From Caballeronia sp. LZ062 (GTDB lineage: Bacteria; Pseudomonadota; Gammaproteobacteria; Burkholderiales; Burkholderiaceae), in the NCBI RefSeq assembly GCF_031450785.1, contig NZ_JARTWB010000002.1:2046001-2110000 (forward strand): a DNA stretch of 64,000 nt, read 5' to 3'. Position 1 is the first letter of the stretch. Each line of letters begins with the position of its first letter. A program made the translations under genes and the position numbers. Below the pieces are notes generated by a model. That model did no database searches and was not told the origin of the DNA. It saw only the letters and a program-made list of their open reading frames with translations. This document shows, piece by piece, positions 8,893 through 17,226 of this stretch.

Positions 8893-10113
8893 TCACTCGT
8901 CGCTTGGTTCGTCGATCCAGTCTTCTTCGCCGCCCTTCAGAATTTTTCCGATGGTGCTCGCCGAGAAACCGCGCGCCGCCAGAAAGCGCGCCTGTTTCGC
9001 GCGCTCCGCTGGCGTCTCCGGCACAACGCCGTACTTCCTCTCCCAGACCGCGTAAGCGCGTGCGGTTTCGGTTTGCGCGAGCTTGTCCGCCGTCTCGCCG
9101 ATGAGCGCCTCTCCCACCGCGTGCCGCTTCAATTCATTAATGATCCGGCTGCCGCCCATGCGCGCCGCCCGCCGATGGACGACGCTTTCCACGAAGCGCT
9201 CGTTGGAGAGCCAGCCGTCGCGCTCCAGGCTGTCCAGCGTGCCTTCGAGAGAATCGGCTTCCTGCACGTACGGACGCAGCTTGCGCGACAGTTCGGCGCG
9301 ACTGTGTTCGCGACGCGAAAGGTAAGCCAATGCGCGGCCCTTCAGCGAGCGTTGAGGCCGTTTTGAATTCTTCGCGTCCGGTGCCTTGCGCGGTCGTTCG
9401 GTCGAACGGCTGTACGCCGAGTCTGGTTGTGGCTCTGGCGCCGCGGCGGGCGCACATTGTTCGAATGGCTCGAACGGGTCGGCGTCTTCGAAGGAATTCG
9501 AGAAAGGATCTGTGCTGTCGTCCAATATGCGCGCTTCGACCGGCGGCTTCGGCGGCACGTTGAGCTTTTGGACGGATTGCGTCGCGGCGTGTGCCAGAAG
9601 CGAGCGTGCCTGTTCAAGACGAGCAGCGCGGTCGAGTCGTTGCGTCGGCAATGCCGGATGGGCGTTGCGTGCTGGCTCGACTGGACCCGGTTCGCGTTTG
9701 GCGCGCGCGGTCTTTCGCGATTTCGCATCTGAGCGAGGCGAGTCGGCTTTCTCAAGTGCTTCGGGTGCGGCCGAACGCTCGCGTGGGTCCGGCCATTCCT
9801 TGGCCGTATCAGAAACACCGCGCGACGGCGCAAATCGCTTTGCGCCGTCGCGTGGCATGGTACTTCGGGTGGACCAGCGTGACTTGCTCGATGCCTCGCG
9901 CCGTTCGCTGCTGCGCTCGTAATGGTCGATGCCATCGGCGTGATCCGCGTGATCGGCGCTCTCGCCGTGCGCATCGACGCTATGCGCAGCAAATTCGGAA
10001 GCAGCATCGCTTGCCGCCGCTTCACCGGATTCGGCCGCGCCGTCGGACCGACCGGCGCGGTCCCGCCGAACATCGGCGTTACCAGCCTTCAATCCGAACC
10101 GGCGCTTGAACAT
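8893..10113 (-). CDS. recX: RecX, regulator of RecA, with very long N-terminal extension
   Basis: RecX binds RecA filaments and limits their growth and activity. The RecX domain fills only residues about 255-400 (RSLKGRALAYLSRREHSRAELSRKL, then LDSLERDGWLSNERFVESVVHRRA, then ARFLAARGFSASTIGKIL), a series of three-helix repeats. The usual protein is about 150-270 residues; this one is 406, because about 250 residues of charged, low-complexity, probably disordered sequence precede the domain. A perfect 14-bp inverted repeat lies inside this extension. The gene starts 19 bp after the recA stop, so it is cotranscribed with recA and under LexA control. No strong ribosome site precedes the ATG; internal starts for the extension cannot be excluded. 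Confidence 0.9.
   Translation of the reverse strand: MFKRRFGLKAGNADVRRDRAGRSDGAAESGEAAASDAASEFAAHSVDAHGESADHADHADGIDHYERSSERREASSKSRWSTRSTMPRDGAKRFAPSRGVSDTAKEWPDPRERSAAPEALEKADSPRSDAKSRKTARAKREPGPVEPARNAHPALPTQRLDRAARLEQARSLLAHAATQSVQKLNVPPKPPVEARILDDSTDPFSNSFEDADPFEPFEQCAPAAAPEPQPDSAYSRSTERPRKAPDAKNSKRPQRSLKGRALAYLSRREHSRAELSRKLRPYVQEADSLEGTLDSLERDGWLSNERFVESVVHRRAARMGGSRIINELKRHAVGEALIGETADKLAQTETARAYAVWERKYGVVPETPAERAKQARFLAARGFSASTIGKILKGGEEDWIDEPSDE
9821..9852. repeat. Perfect 14-bp inverted repeat inside recX coding sequence
   Basis: CGCGACGGCGCAAA (9821-9834), a 4-nt loop TCGC, and TTTGCGCCGTCGCG (9839-9852) make a perfect hairpin of 28 paired bases. It lies in frame in the disordered part of RecX and codes for RDGAKRFAPSR. 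There is no U-run after it on either strand, so it is not a standard terminator. Confidence 0.9.
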
Positions 10114-10132
10114 CGACCGTGCGGCGCGACGC

Positions 10133-11203
10133 TTATTCGTCGTCCGCTACTGCCGCGCCCGCAGCGACACCATCTGCCAGCGCCGCGACACCGAGCGATT
10201 CGCGGATCTTATTTTCGATCTCGCGTGCAATGTCCGGATTTTCGCGCAGGAACTCCCGCGCGTTGTCCTTGCCCTGACCGATGCGATCGCCGTTATAGCT
10301 GTACCACGCGCCCGCCTTGTCGACGAGCTTGGCCTGCACGCCCAGGTCGATGATTTCGCCCTGCCGTGAAATGCCTTCGCCGTACAGAATGTCGAAGATG
10401 GCTTCGCGGAACGGCGGCGACACCTTGTTCTTCACGACCTTCACGCGCGTTTCGTTGCCGATGACTTCGTCGTTCTTCTTGATGGACCCGATACGGCGAA
10501 TGTCCAGACGCACCGACGAGTAGAACTTCAGCGCGTTACCGCCGGTGGTGGTTTCCGGGTTGCCGAACATCACGCCGATCTTCATGCGGATCTGGTTAAT
10601 GAAGATGACGAGACAGTTCGTGCGCTTGATGGTGCCGGTGAGCTTGCGCAGCGCCTGCGACATCAGACGGGCTTGAAGACCCGGCAGCGAGTCGCCCATT
10701 TCGCCTTCGATTTCCGCCTTCGGCACGAGCGCCGCGACGGAGTCGATCACGATCATGTCGATGGAACCCGAGCGCACCAGCGCGTCGGCGATTTCCAGCG
10801 CCTGCTCGCCCGTGTCCGGCTGCGAGATCAGCAGTTCCTGCACGTTCACGCCGAGCTTTTGCGCGTATTGCACGTCGAGCGCGTGTTCCGCGTCGATGAA
10901 CGCCGCCGTGCCGCCGATCTTCTGCATCTCGGCGATCACCTGCAGCGTGAGCGTGGTCTTGCCCGACGATTCCGGACCGTAGATTTCAACGACGCGGCCG
11001 CGCGGCAAGCCGCCCACGCCGAGCGCGATGTCCAATCCGAGCGAGCCGGTGGACACGACTTGAATGTCCTCAACCGCCTCACCCGCGCCGAGCCGCATGA
11101 TCGACCCTTTGCCGAATTGCTTTTCGATCTGCGAGAGCGCAGCGGCCAGGGCCTTGCTCTTTTCCGCAGTCATGCCAGCCGGGCCTTTCTTGCTTTCTTC
11201 CAT
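10133..11203 (-). CDS. recA: Recombinase RecA
   Basis: Central protein of homologous recombination and SOS induction: it forms filaments on single-stranded DNA, exchanges strands and triggers LexA self-cleavage. The 356-residue protein has Walker A GPESSGKT at 76-83, Walker [16 protein letters not shown], and DNA-binding loops including [22 protein letters not shown] start it at ATG 11203 ([10 protein letters not shown]), the standard Burkholderia start; the frame is open further upstream but runs into the promoter. Expression should be LexA-controlled through the box at 11305-11320. recX follows. Confidence 0.99.
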   Translation of the reverse strand: MEESKKGPAGMTAEKSKALAAALSQIEKQFGKGSIMRLGAGEAVEDIQVVSTGSLGLDIALGVGGLPRGRVVEIYGPESSGKTTLTLQVIAEMQKIGGTAAFIDAEHALDVQYAQKLGVNVQELLISQPDTGEQALEIADALVRSGSIDMIVIDSVAALVPKAEIEGEMGDSLPGLQARLMSQALRKLTGTIKRTNCLVIFINQIRMKIGVMFGNPETTTGGNALKFYSSVRLDIRRIGSIKKNDEVIGNETRVKVVKNKVSPPFREAIFDILYGEGISRQGEIIDLGVQAKLVDKAGAWYSYNGDRIGQGKDNAREFLRENPDIAREIENKIRESLGVAALADGVAAGAAVADDE

Positions 11204-11304
11204 GAATCGTCCTTTGCTATGATGAACGGCGTCTGAGGCTTGTGCGCGCGGGCTCGAATGCGGCATTCGCATACTCTTGCCCGCTTTTCGCACAGATTCA
11301 GACA

Positions 11305-11332
11305 CTGTATAAAAAAACAGTAGTTTTTGCAA
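11305..11332 (-). promoter_or_regulatory. recA promoter with LexA (SOS) box
   Basis: CTGT-N8-ACAG at 11305-11320 is a perfect 16-bp SOS box. On the minus strand a TTGCAA (11332-11327) lies 15 bp before TATACA (11311-11306); shifting the -35 by one base gives 16 bp. The box overlaps the -10, the usual way LexA blocks polymerase. It is about 100 bp before the recA ATG. Confidence 0.88.
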
Positions 11333-11465
11333 GCCCGATTGCGGCGGCGTGGCATTTTCCACGTCGCCCGAACCGCGCAAAACCGCACAACACCCTGGAG
11401 ACCGCCGCGCCGGGCGAAATGCGGTGCCGGCAATGCTGCGCTACCGCGCATCTGGCGCACATACG

Positions 11466-12176
11466 ATGCGAATCCTCATTGCCGAAGACGACAGCATACT
11501 CGCGGACGGCCTCGTCCGATCACTCCGCCAATCGGGATACGCCGTCGACCATGTGAAGCATGGCGTCGAGGCGGACACCGCGCTGACGCTCCAGCCGTTC
11601 GACCTGCTGATTCTCGATCTCGGCCTGCCGCTCATGCCCGGTCTCGAAGTGCTGCGCAGGCTGCGCGCGCGCAATTCGCAGATGCCCGTGCTGATCCTCA
11701 CCGCCGCCGACAGCGTCGACGAGCGCGTGAAGGGCCTCGATCTCGGCGCCGACGATTACATGGCCAAGCCCTTCGCGCTGAACGAACTCGAAGCGCGCGT
11801 GCGGGCGCTCACGCGGCGCGGCGCGGGCGGCGGGCCGACAGTCGTACGGCACGGGGCGCTCTCCTTCGATCAGGTGGGACGCATCGCGCATATTGGCGAT
11901 CAGGTGATCGACTTGTCGGCGCGCGAGCTCGGCGTGCTCGAAGTGCTGCTCCAGCGCATCGGGCGGCTGGTGTCGAAGGAACAGCTCGTCAATCACCTGT
12001 GCGAGTGGGGCGAAGAAGTCAGTAACAACGCGATCGAGGTCTACGTCCACCGGCTGCGCAAGAAGATCGAGCCGAGCGGCGCGCGCATCATCACCGTGCG
12101 CGGGCTTGGGTACACGCTCGAAAAAGCGTCGAACGGCGCGTCGGCAAGCGCGCCGATGCCGCCGAGCCATCACTAA
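11466..12176 (+). CDS. OmpR/PhoB-family response regulator (TctD/QseB-like)
   Basis: DNA-binding response regulator of 236 residues. The receiver domain has the acidic pair at 8-9, phospho-acceptor Asp51 in LLILDLGLPLMPG, and Lys101 in DDYMAKPF. A winged-helix domain follows (about 130-222) ending in the family signature VYVHRLRKKIEPSGARIITVRGLGYTLE. The last 14 residues are flexible. I start it at ATG 11466 (MRILIAEDD); an upstream in-frame start would add sequence with no family likeness. The sensor kinase gene begins 12 bp after the stop, so the two form an operon. Divergent from recA. The likely target is the symporter gene downstream, by proximity only. Confidence 0.92.
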   Translation: MRILIAEDDSILADGLVRSLRQSGYAVDHVKHGVEADTALTLQPFDLLILDLGLPLMPGLEVLRRLRARNSQMPVLILTAADSVDERVKGLDLGADDYMAKPFALNELEARVRALTRRGAGGGPTVVRHGALSFDQVGRIAHIGDQVIDLSARELGVLEVLLQRIGRLVSKEQLVNHLCEWGEEVSNNAIEVYVHRLRKKIEPSGARIITVRGLGYTLEKASNGASASAPMPPSHH

Positions 12177-12188
12177 GCCGGGCCGCGC

Positions 12189-13772
12189 ATGGCCTCGCCG
12201 GTTTCCAGCGAACGCGCAGACGAGCCGGCGCGCACGCCTCATCCCGCCACCGCGGCCACCGCCGATTCGGACACGCTGCGCGACGCGCGCTATGCCAACC
12301 CGTTTGCGCCGCCCGACGAATTGGAACCGGACGGCGGGACACATCCGCGCTCGCTCTTCGGCGAGATTCTCGACTGGATGCTCGCGCCGCTTCTGCTGCT
12401 CTGGCCGATGAGCATCGCCGTGACCTATCTCGTCGCGAAATCCATCGCGAACGGGCCGTTCGACCGCGCGCTCGAAGCCGACGCCTACGTCATCGCGCGC
12501 CAGATTCAGCCGGTCAACGGCGTCGCGGAACTGCGCCTGCCCGATGCGACGCGCGATTTCCTGCGCGCCGACAACGTCGACAGCGTATTCTTTCAGGTGC
12601 TCGGCACGCGCGGCGAACTGGTCGGCGGCGACCGCGACATGCCCTTGCCGCACGAAGACGACCGGCCGCAGCCTGGCATCGTCGAGTTCCGGGACGACGT
12701 GCTGCGCGGCAACGACATTCGCGTCGCCTACACGACAGTGGACCTTCCCGGACTCGACGCCGGGAACGCGCAGCCGGTGCTCGTGCAGGTGGCCGAAACG
12801 CTCGACAAGCGCAGCCAGCTCGCCAACGACATCATCAAGGGCGTGATCCTGCCGCAGTTCGTGATTCTGCCGCTCGCCATCGTGCTCGTCTGGTTCGGGC
12901 TGTCGCGCGGGCTCGCGCCGCTGCATGCGCTGCAATCGAATATCCGCGCCCGCCGCCCCGACGACCTCTCGCCCCTCGAAGCCGGCCGCGCGCCGCCCGA
13001 AATCGCGCCGCTCGTCGCCTCGTTCAACGATCTGCTCACGCGGCTCGAACAGAACATGGAGTTCCAGAAGCGCTTTATCGCCGATGCCGCGCATCAGATG
13101 AAAACGCCGCTCGCCGGCCTGCGCATGCAGGCGGAACTGGCGCTTCGGCAGGACGTATCGAACGAAGTGCAGCGTTCGCTCGAACAAATCGCGACGAGTT
13201 CCGAGCACGCGGCGCGGCTCGTCACGCAACTGCTCGCGCTCGCTCGCGCCGAAAATCGCGCGAACGGGCAGATCTTCTCGCACGTCGAACTGACGGATCT
13301 CGCGCGCCTCGCCGTGCGCGACTGGGTGCAGGCGGCGCTTGCGAAGCGCATGGACATCGGCTACGAGGAGCCGCCGTTTCCGGTCGAAGTGGAAGGCAAT
13401 GCGGTGATGCTGCGCGAGATGCTTTCGAATCTGATCGATAACGCCATCCGCTACACGCCGGCCGGCGGGCGCATCACCGTTCGCGTGCGGGCCGACGCAA
13501 CGAATCTCGATCTCGTGCATCTCGAAGTGGAAGACACGGGCCTCGGCATTCCGCCGGCTGAACGGGAGCGCGTCGTGGAGCGGTTCTATCGAATTCTCGG
13601 CCGCGAAGGCGACGGAAGCGGCCTTGGCCTTGCCATCGTCAAGGAGATCGCGACGATTCACGGCGGCACGCTCGCCATCGAGGATCACGTCTTTCAGGAC
13701 GCGCCGAGACTCGCCGGGACGCTGGTCCGCGTCAGCTTGCAGCGGGTTTATCCTGCCCGGGACAAACCCTGA
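12189..13772 (+). CDS. TctE-like sensor histidine kinase
   Basis: Membrane histidine kinase of 527 residues. A 60-residue disordered N-terminus precedes TM1 (about 64-86); the periplasmic sensor domain (about 87-216) resembles the 2CSK_N domain of TctE-type kinases; TM2 is about 217-238. Then HAMP-like linker, the phospho-acceptor box FIADAAHQMKTPL with His302, and the ATPase domain with N box NLIDNAIRYTP, G1 DTGLGIP and G2 GSGLGLAIVKEI. The paired regulator is upstream. TctDE systems control tricarboxylate uptake in enteric bacteria; here the nearby symporter at 14002 makes an organic acid ligand plausible but unproven. Confidence 0.92.
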   Translation: MASPVSSERADEPARTPHPATAATADSDTLRDARYANPFAPPDELEPDGGTHPRSLFGEILDWMLAPLLLLWPMSIAVTYLVAKSIANGPFDRALEADAYVIARQIQPVNGVAELRLPDATRDFLRADNVDSVFFQVLGTRGELVGGDRDMPLPHEDDRPQPGIVEFRDDVLRGNDIRVAYTTVDLPGLDAGNAQPVLVQVAETLDKRSQLANDIIKGVILPQFVILPLAIVLVWFGLSRGLAPLHALQSNIRARRPDDLSPLEAGRAPPEIAPLVASFNDLLTRLEQNMEFQKRFIADAAHQMKTPLAGLRMQAELALRQDVSNEVQRSLEQIATSSEHAARLVTQLLALARAENRANGQIFSHVELTDLARLAVRDWVQAALAKRMDIGYEEPPFPVEVEGNAVMLREMLSNLIDNAIRYTPAGGRITVRVRADATNLDLVHLEVEDTGLGIPPAERERVVERFYRILGREGDGSGLGLAIVKEIATIHGGTLAIEDHVFQDAPRLAGTLVRVSLQRVYPARDKP

Positions 13773-14001
13773 TCGCTTACTCGAGAGCGCGCCGATGAAT
13801 CAGCGCGGTTCGCGCAGTTTGTTCGCCGATCTCAGCCGGATGTTGACAAGTTAGCCGAACTTCGTCGGTCCGCGCACACCAAGAGCCCGAATTGCCCGAG
13901 TCAGAACGCCGTAAGTTTTCGTTCCAATAATCCTTGCACCGGCGCCGCGCTCGCGGCCCGACGGAATCGGGAATCAGACGGAAAACCTAAGGAGACGATT
14001 C

Positions 14002-15660
14002 ATGGCAACGGTCGAAGGGCGCATTTCCCACGCGCCGATGACGAACGAGGAGCGGAAGGTCATCTTCGCCTCGTCGCTCGGCACCGTGTTCGAGTGGTAC
14101 GACTTTTATCTCGCGGGCTCGCTCGCCATCTACATCAGCAAGACGTTCTTCTCGGGCGTCAATCCGACAGCGGGCTTCATCTTCACCCTGCTCGGCTTCG
14201 CGGCGGGTTTCGCGGTGCGTCCGTTCGGCGCGATCGTGTTCGGGCGGCTCGGCGACATGGTCGGGCGCAAGTACACGTTTCTCGTGACCATCGTCATCAT
14301 GGGTCTCTCGACGTTCCTGATCGGCTTTTTGCCCGGCTACGCGACCATCGGCATCGCCGCGCCGATCATCTTCATCGCGATGCGTCTCTTGCAGGGTCTC
14401 GCGCTCGGCGGCGAATACGGCGGCGCCGCGACCTACGTGGCCGAACACGCGCCCGCCAACAAGCGCGGCGCGTGGACCGCGTGGATTCAGACGACCGCGA
14501 CGCTCGGTCTCTTCATCTCGTTGATCGTGATTCTGGCCGTGCGCACGGCGACCGGCGAAGAGCAGTTCGGCGCGTGGGCGTGGCGCGTGCCCTTCCTCGT
14601 GTCGATCCTGCTGCTCGCAGTGTCGGTCTGGATTCGCATGAAGCTGCACGAATCGCCGGTGTTCGAGCGGATCAAGTCCGAGGGCAAGACGTCGAAGGCG
14701 CCGCTCACGGAAGCGTTCGGCCAGTGGAAAAACCTGAAGATCGTGTTGCTCGCGCTCTTCGGGCTGACGGCGGGCCAGGCGGTCGTGTGGTACACGGGCC
14801 AGTTCTACTCACTCTTTTTCCTCACGCAGACGCTGAAGGTCGACGGCACCAGCGCGAACATCATGGTGGCGGTGGCGCTTCTGATCGGCACGCCGTTTTT
14901 CGTGTTCTTCGGTTCGCTCTCGGATCGCATCGGGCGCAAGCCGATCATCATGGCGGGTTGCCTGATCGCGGCGTTGACCTTCTTCCCGCTCTTCAAGGCG
15001 CTCGCACACTACACGAATCCGACGCTCGAGGCCGCGACGCAGAAGTCGCCGATCAGCGTGATCGCGAATCCGGACGAGTGCTCGTTCCAGTTCAATCCGG
15101 TGGGTACGTCGAAGTTCACTTCGTCGTGCGATATCGCGAAGAGCGCGCTGTCGAAGGCCGGCCTCAATTATGAGAATGTTGCCGCGCCCGCCGGCACGCT
15201 GGCGCAGATCAAGGTCGGCGAGACGGTGGTGAACACGTACGACGGCAAGGCCACCGACGCTAAGGCGCAAGGCGCGGCGTTCGACAAGACGCTCGCCGGC
15301 ACGTTGAAGAGCGCGGGCTATCCGGCGAAGGCCGACCCGGCGCTCATCAACTGGCCGATGGCGATCGTGATCCTGACCATCCTCGTGATCTTCGTGACGA
15401 TGGTCTACGGCCCGATCGCGGCGATGCTCGTCGAGATGTTCCCGGCGCGGATTCGCTATACGTCGATGTCGCTGCCGTATCACATCGGCAACGGCTGGTT
15501 CGGTGGCTTTCTGCCCGCGACGGCCTTCGCCATCGTGGCGGCGCGCGGCGATATCTACTCGGGGCTGTGGTATCCGGTGGTGATCGCGCTCGCGACGTTC
15601 GTGATCGGCATGTTGTTCGTGAAGGACACGCGCAAATCGAACGTGTACCACGAGGATTAA
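14002..15660 (+). CDS. MHS-family metabolite:H+ symporter with periplasmic insert
   Basis: Major facilitator transporter of 552 residues in the metabolite:H+ symporter branch (KgtP/ProP/ShiA relatives). Seen: the SSLGTVFEWYDFYLAG start of TM1, the RPFGAIVFGRLGDMVGRK loop between TM2 and TM3, and RLLQGLALGGEYGGAATYVAEHAP in TM4. Unlike most members (about 430-450 residues) it has an extra block of roughly 115 residues (about 333-448) between TM9 and TM10, on the periplasmic side by topology, with Cys360 and Cys376. AAGGAG precedes the ATG. It lies 229 bp after the sensor kinase and may be its target. Substrate unknown; a dicarboxylate or similar acid is a guess. Confidence 0.88.
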   Translation: MATVEGRISHAPMTNEERKVIFASSLGTVFEWYDFYLAGSLAIYISKTFFSGVNPTAGFIFTLLGFAAGFAVRPFGAIVFGRLGDMVGRKYTFLVTIVIMGLSTFLIGFLPGYATIGIAAPIIFIAMRLLQGLALGGEYGGAATYVAEHAPANKRGAWTAWIQTTATLGLFISLIVILAVRTATGEEQFGAWAWRVPFLVSILLLAVSVWIRMKLHESPVFERIKSEGKTSKAPLTEAFGQWKNLKIVLLALFGLTAGQAVVWYTGQFYSLFFLTQTLKVDGTSANIMVAVALLIGTPFFVFFGSLSDRIGRKPIIMAGCLIAALTFFPLFKALAHYTNPTLEAATQKSPISVIANPDECSFQFNPVGTSKFTSSCDIAKSALSKAGLNYENVAAPAGTLAQIKVGETVVNTYDGKATDAKAQGAAFDKTLAGTLKSAGYPAKADPALINWPMAIVILTILVIFVTMVYGPIAAMLVEMFPARIRYTSMSLPYHIGNGWFGGFLPATAFAIVAARGDIYSGLWYPVVIALATFVIGMLFVKDTRKSNVYHED

Positions 15661-15714
15661 TGGCGCGCGTTTCATCGGCCCCGCTGCCGTGTCACGAAAA
15701 ACGCGCGGCAGGGG

Positions 15715-15743
15715 TTGACAGGCGTTTCATGCGCCGCCATAAT
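15715..15743 (+). promoter_or_regulatory. Sigma-70 promoter of the tRNA gene
   Basis: TTGACA (15715-15720), 17-bp spacer, CATAAT (15738-15743). Transcription should start near 15750, just before the tRNA 5' end. Confidence 0.85.
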
Positions 15744-15756
15744 CTCGGCTTCTTTC

Positions 15757-15833
<77 letters not shown>

Positions 15834-15841
15834 GCTTCAAG

Positions 15842-15877
15842 AAAAAGCCGCTGTTCCGCAAGGACAGCGGCTTTTTT
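15842..15877 (+). terminator. Rho-independent terminator after the tRNA
   Basis: GCCGCTGT (15847-15854) pairs with ACAGCGGC (15864-15871), with an A-run before and TTTTTT after. It ends the single-gene tRNA transcript. Confidence 0.92.
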
Positions 15878-16766
15878 GTTGCCTGCGTCCGTGCACGTGC
15901 AACCTCACTTCAGGGCTTCGATGCCGCTTCAGTGCGCGCCCGTGCCGGTTGCGTCTCTCGAACTTCTCCTTCCTTGACACGCCTTGAGTCTTCAATGCGA
16001 CGATGCTTCGGAACGCCAATGCGTTCAACGTCTCGCACGCCTATTTCGTTCGTCCGCACCGGGTTTCCATCGCTAGCACTCACGTCGTCAAGACATTGCC
16101 GACAGCAAACGGCACGCGCCCTACCGGTCACCGCTTTTCGGGACGCTCTGCCAAAGTTGAAACCCCGGTAAGCGGATCATTGACCTGATGCTGCTGAAGT
16201 GCGCTTCATACTCGACGCGTTTCGCCGTGGCCACGGCTCGTCCGCACCGTTGACGACGCTGCGCCGGCACATGCTCTTCGTCGAGCAATCAGGTCCGCTC
16301 GGTCACGCTGGCGATCACACTCGCCTGCTTAAGCGCGGCCAAGTAAAGCTCACCGCCCGCGAAGCAGTTCCCGCCGCCGCTCGCCAGTCGACAATCGGCG
16401 ACGCCGCGCACGGTCGACTATGCAAAGCCTCGCCCTGTCCTCGACTCGACGCCGCATGTCACGCGCGCAAGCGTGCGGTCACGGCGCGCGCAGACGGCGA
16501 CGTTCGCCGCCACGAGCTCGCGCCCTATACCGGTTGATCTGGCACGAAATGTTATCGAACGTACATTCATACAATTCGCCAGACGCGATACTCTTCTTGC
16601 GCACGGGGGATGTTGCAGGGCGCAAGGAGAGACCACAAATGACGGGCGGCACTCGACCGAGCCGTGGGTAAAGAATGGGCGCTAGACGTTGAGCGCAGGT
16701 CTTTGCCAACGTCCCGGCGAGTAGCAGGCGAAGAAGTAGATAGCCATCCGCCCCGACAATCAAGTT
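15878..16766. other. About 0.9 kb without a convincing gene
   Basis: I find no open frame here with a recognisable domain or a good ribosome site plus codon pattern like the neighbours. Frames of 60-110 codons exist on both strands but look random. One GGAGA-plus-ATG pair at about 16626-16668 opens only a 10-codon frame (MTGGTRPSRG). A TACAAT lies near 16570 and a strong terminator at 16767-16795, so a small plus-strand RNA ending there is possible. No integrase, transposase or attachment repeat is seen beside the tRNA. Confidence 0.5.
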
Positions 16767-16795
16767 AAAAGCCGGCAATCGCCGGCTTTTTCTTT
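16767..16795 (+). terminator. Strong terminator hairpin, possibly bidirectional
   Basis: AAAAGCCGGC (16767-16776), loop AATC, GCCGGCTTTT (16781-16790), then TCTTTT on the plus strand. The U-run is better on the plus strand, where no gene lies upstream; on the minus strand it would follow the zinc-ribbon gene with only four U. Confidence 0.82.
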
Positions 16796-16811
16796 TGTCG
16801 CGTGCGGCGGC

Positions 16812-17198
16812 TCACCTGTATCGCGCGAAGACCGTGCGCGCGCACTCGTCGCACCAGCGTCGTTGGGCCGAATCGGCGTTCGCTTTCCAGGTGTGGCCGA
16901 ATGCGCATTGCCACGTGAGCGACGACGTCGCTGTCGCATCGCCCGACTGCAAGAGCGCGCCGCCACGCGCTTGCGCGATCATGCGCGCGCGATTCGTTTC
17001 CGCCTCGCGCCGCTGCGTCGCGCAGTTCATGCAGCGCACGTTTTGCGACGCGTCCAGTGCGTCGTCCCAGTGATGACCGCGCATGCATTCCCAGCGCGAG
17101 AAAACGTCGTCGTTCGCATCCGCTGATGCGCGCTCGCGGTACCGCGACGCCTCGTCCATCAATGCGCGCTGTCTCTTGCCCAGATATTTTTCGCTCAT
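16812..17198 (-). CDS. Small protein with two zinc-ribbon (DUF4379-like) repeats
   Basis: Protein of 128 residues with two copies of a short zinc-ribbon pattern. Repeat one: WECMRGHHW ... VRCMNCA (about 36-59). Repeat two: WQCAFGHTW ... RRWCDECA (about 94-119). Each has Cys, Gly-His, Trp and then a CxxC pair, the layout of the DUF4379 probable zinc-ribbon family often found near nuclease or DNA-related proteins. No membrane segment. Function unknown. It precedes no close partner: the next gene upstream on the strand is the SmpA/OmlA lipoprotein 28 bp away, so it may be the last gene of that operon. Confidence 0.75.
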   Translation of the reverse strand: MSEKYLGKRQRALMDEASRYRERASADANDDVFSRWECMRGHHWDDALDASQNVRCMNCATQRREAETNRARMIAQARGGALLQSGDATATSSLTWQCAFGHTWKANADSAQRRWCDECARTVFARYR

Positions 17199-17226
17199 TG
17201 CCTCACCGCCTGAATCCTTCCCGCGT

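Noticed and set aside
11520..13688. A 722-codon minus-strand frame opposite the two-component genes
   Set aside because: Antisense shadow of a complete regulator-kinase pair.
16479..16778. Minus-strand frame of 99 codons
   Set aside because: It would contain the terminator region at its start, has no ribosome site and no known domain.
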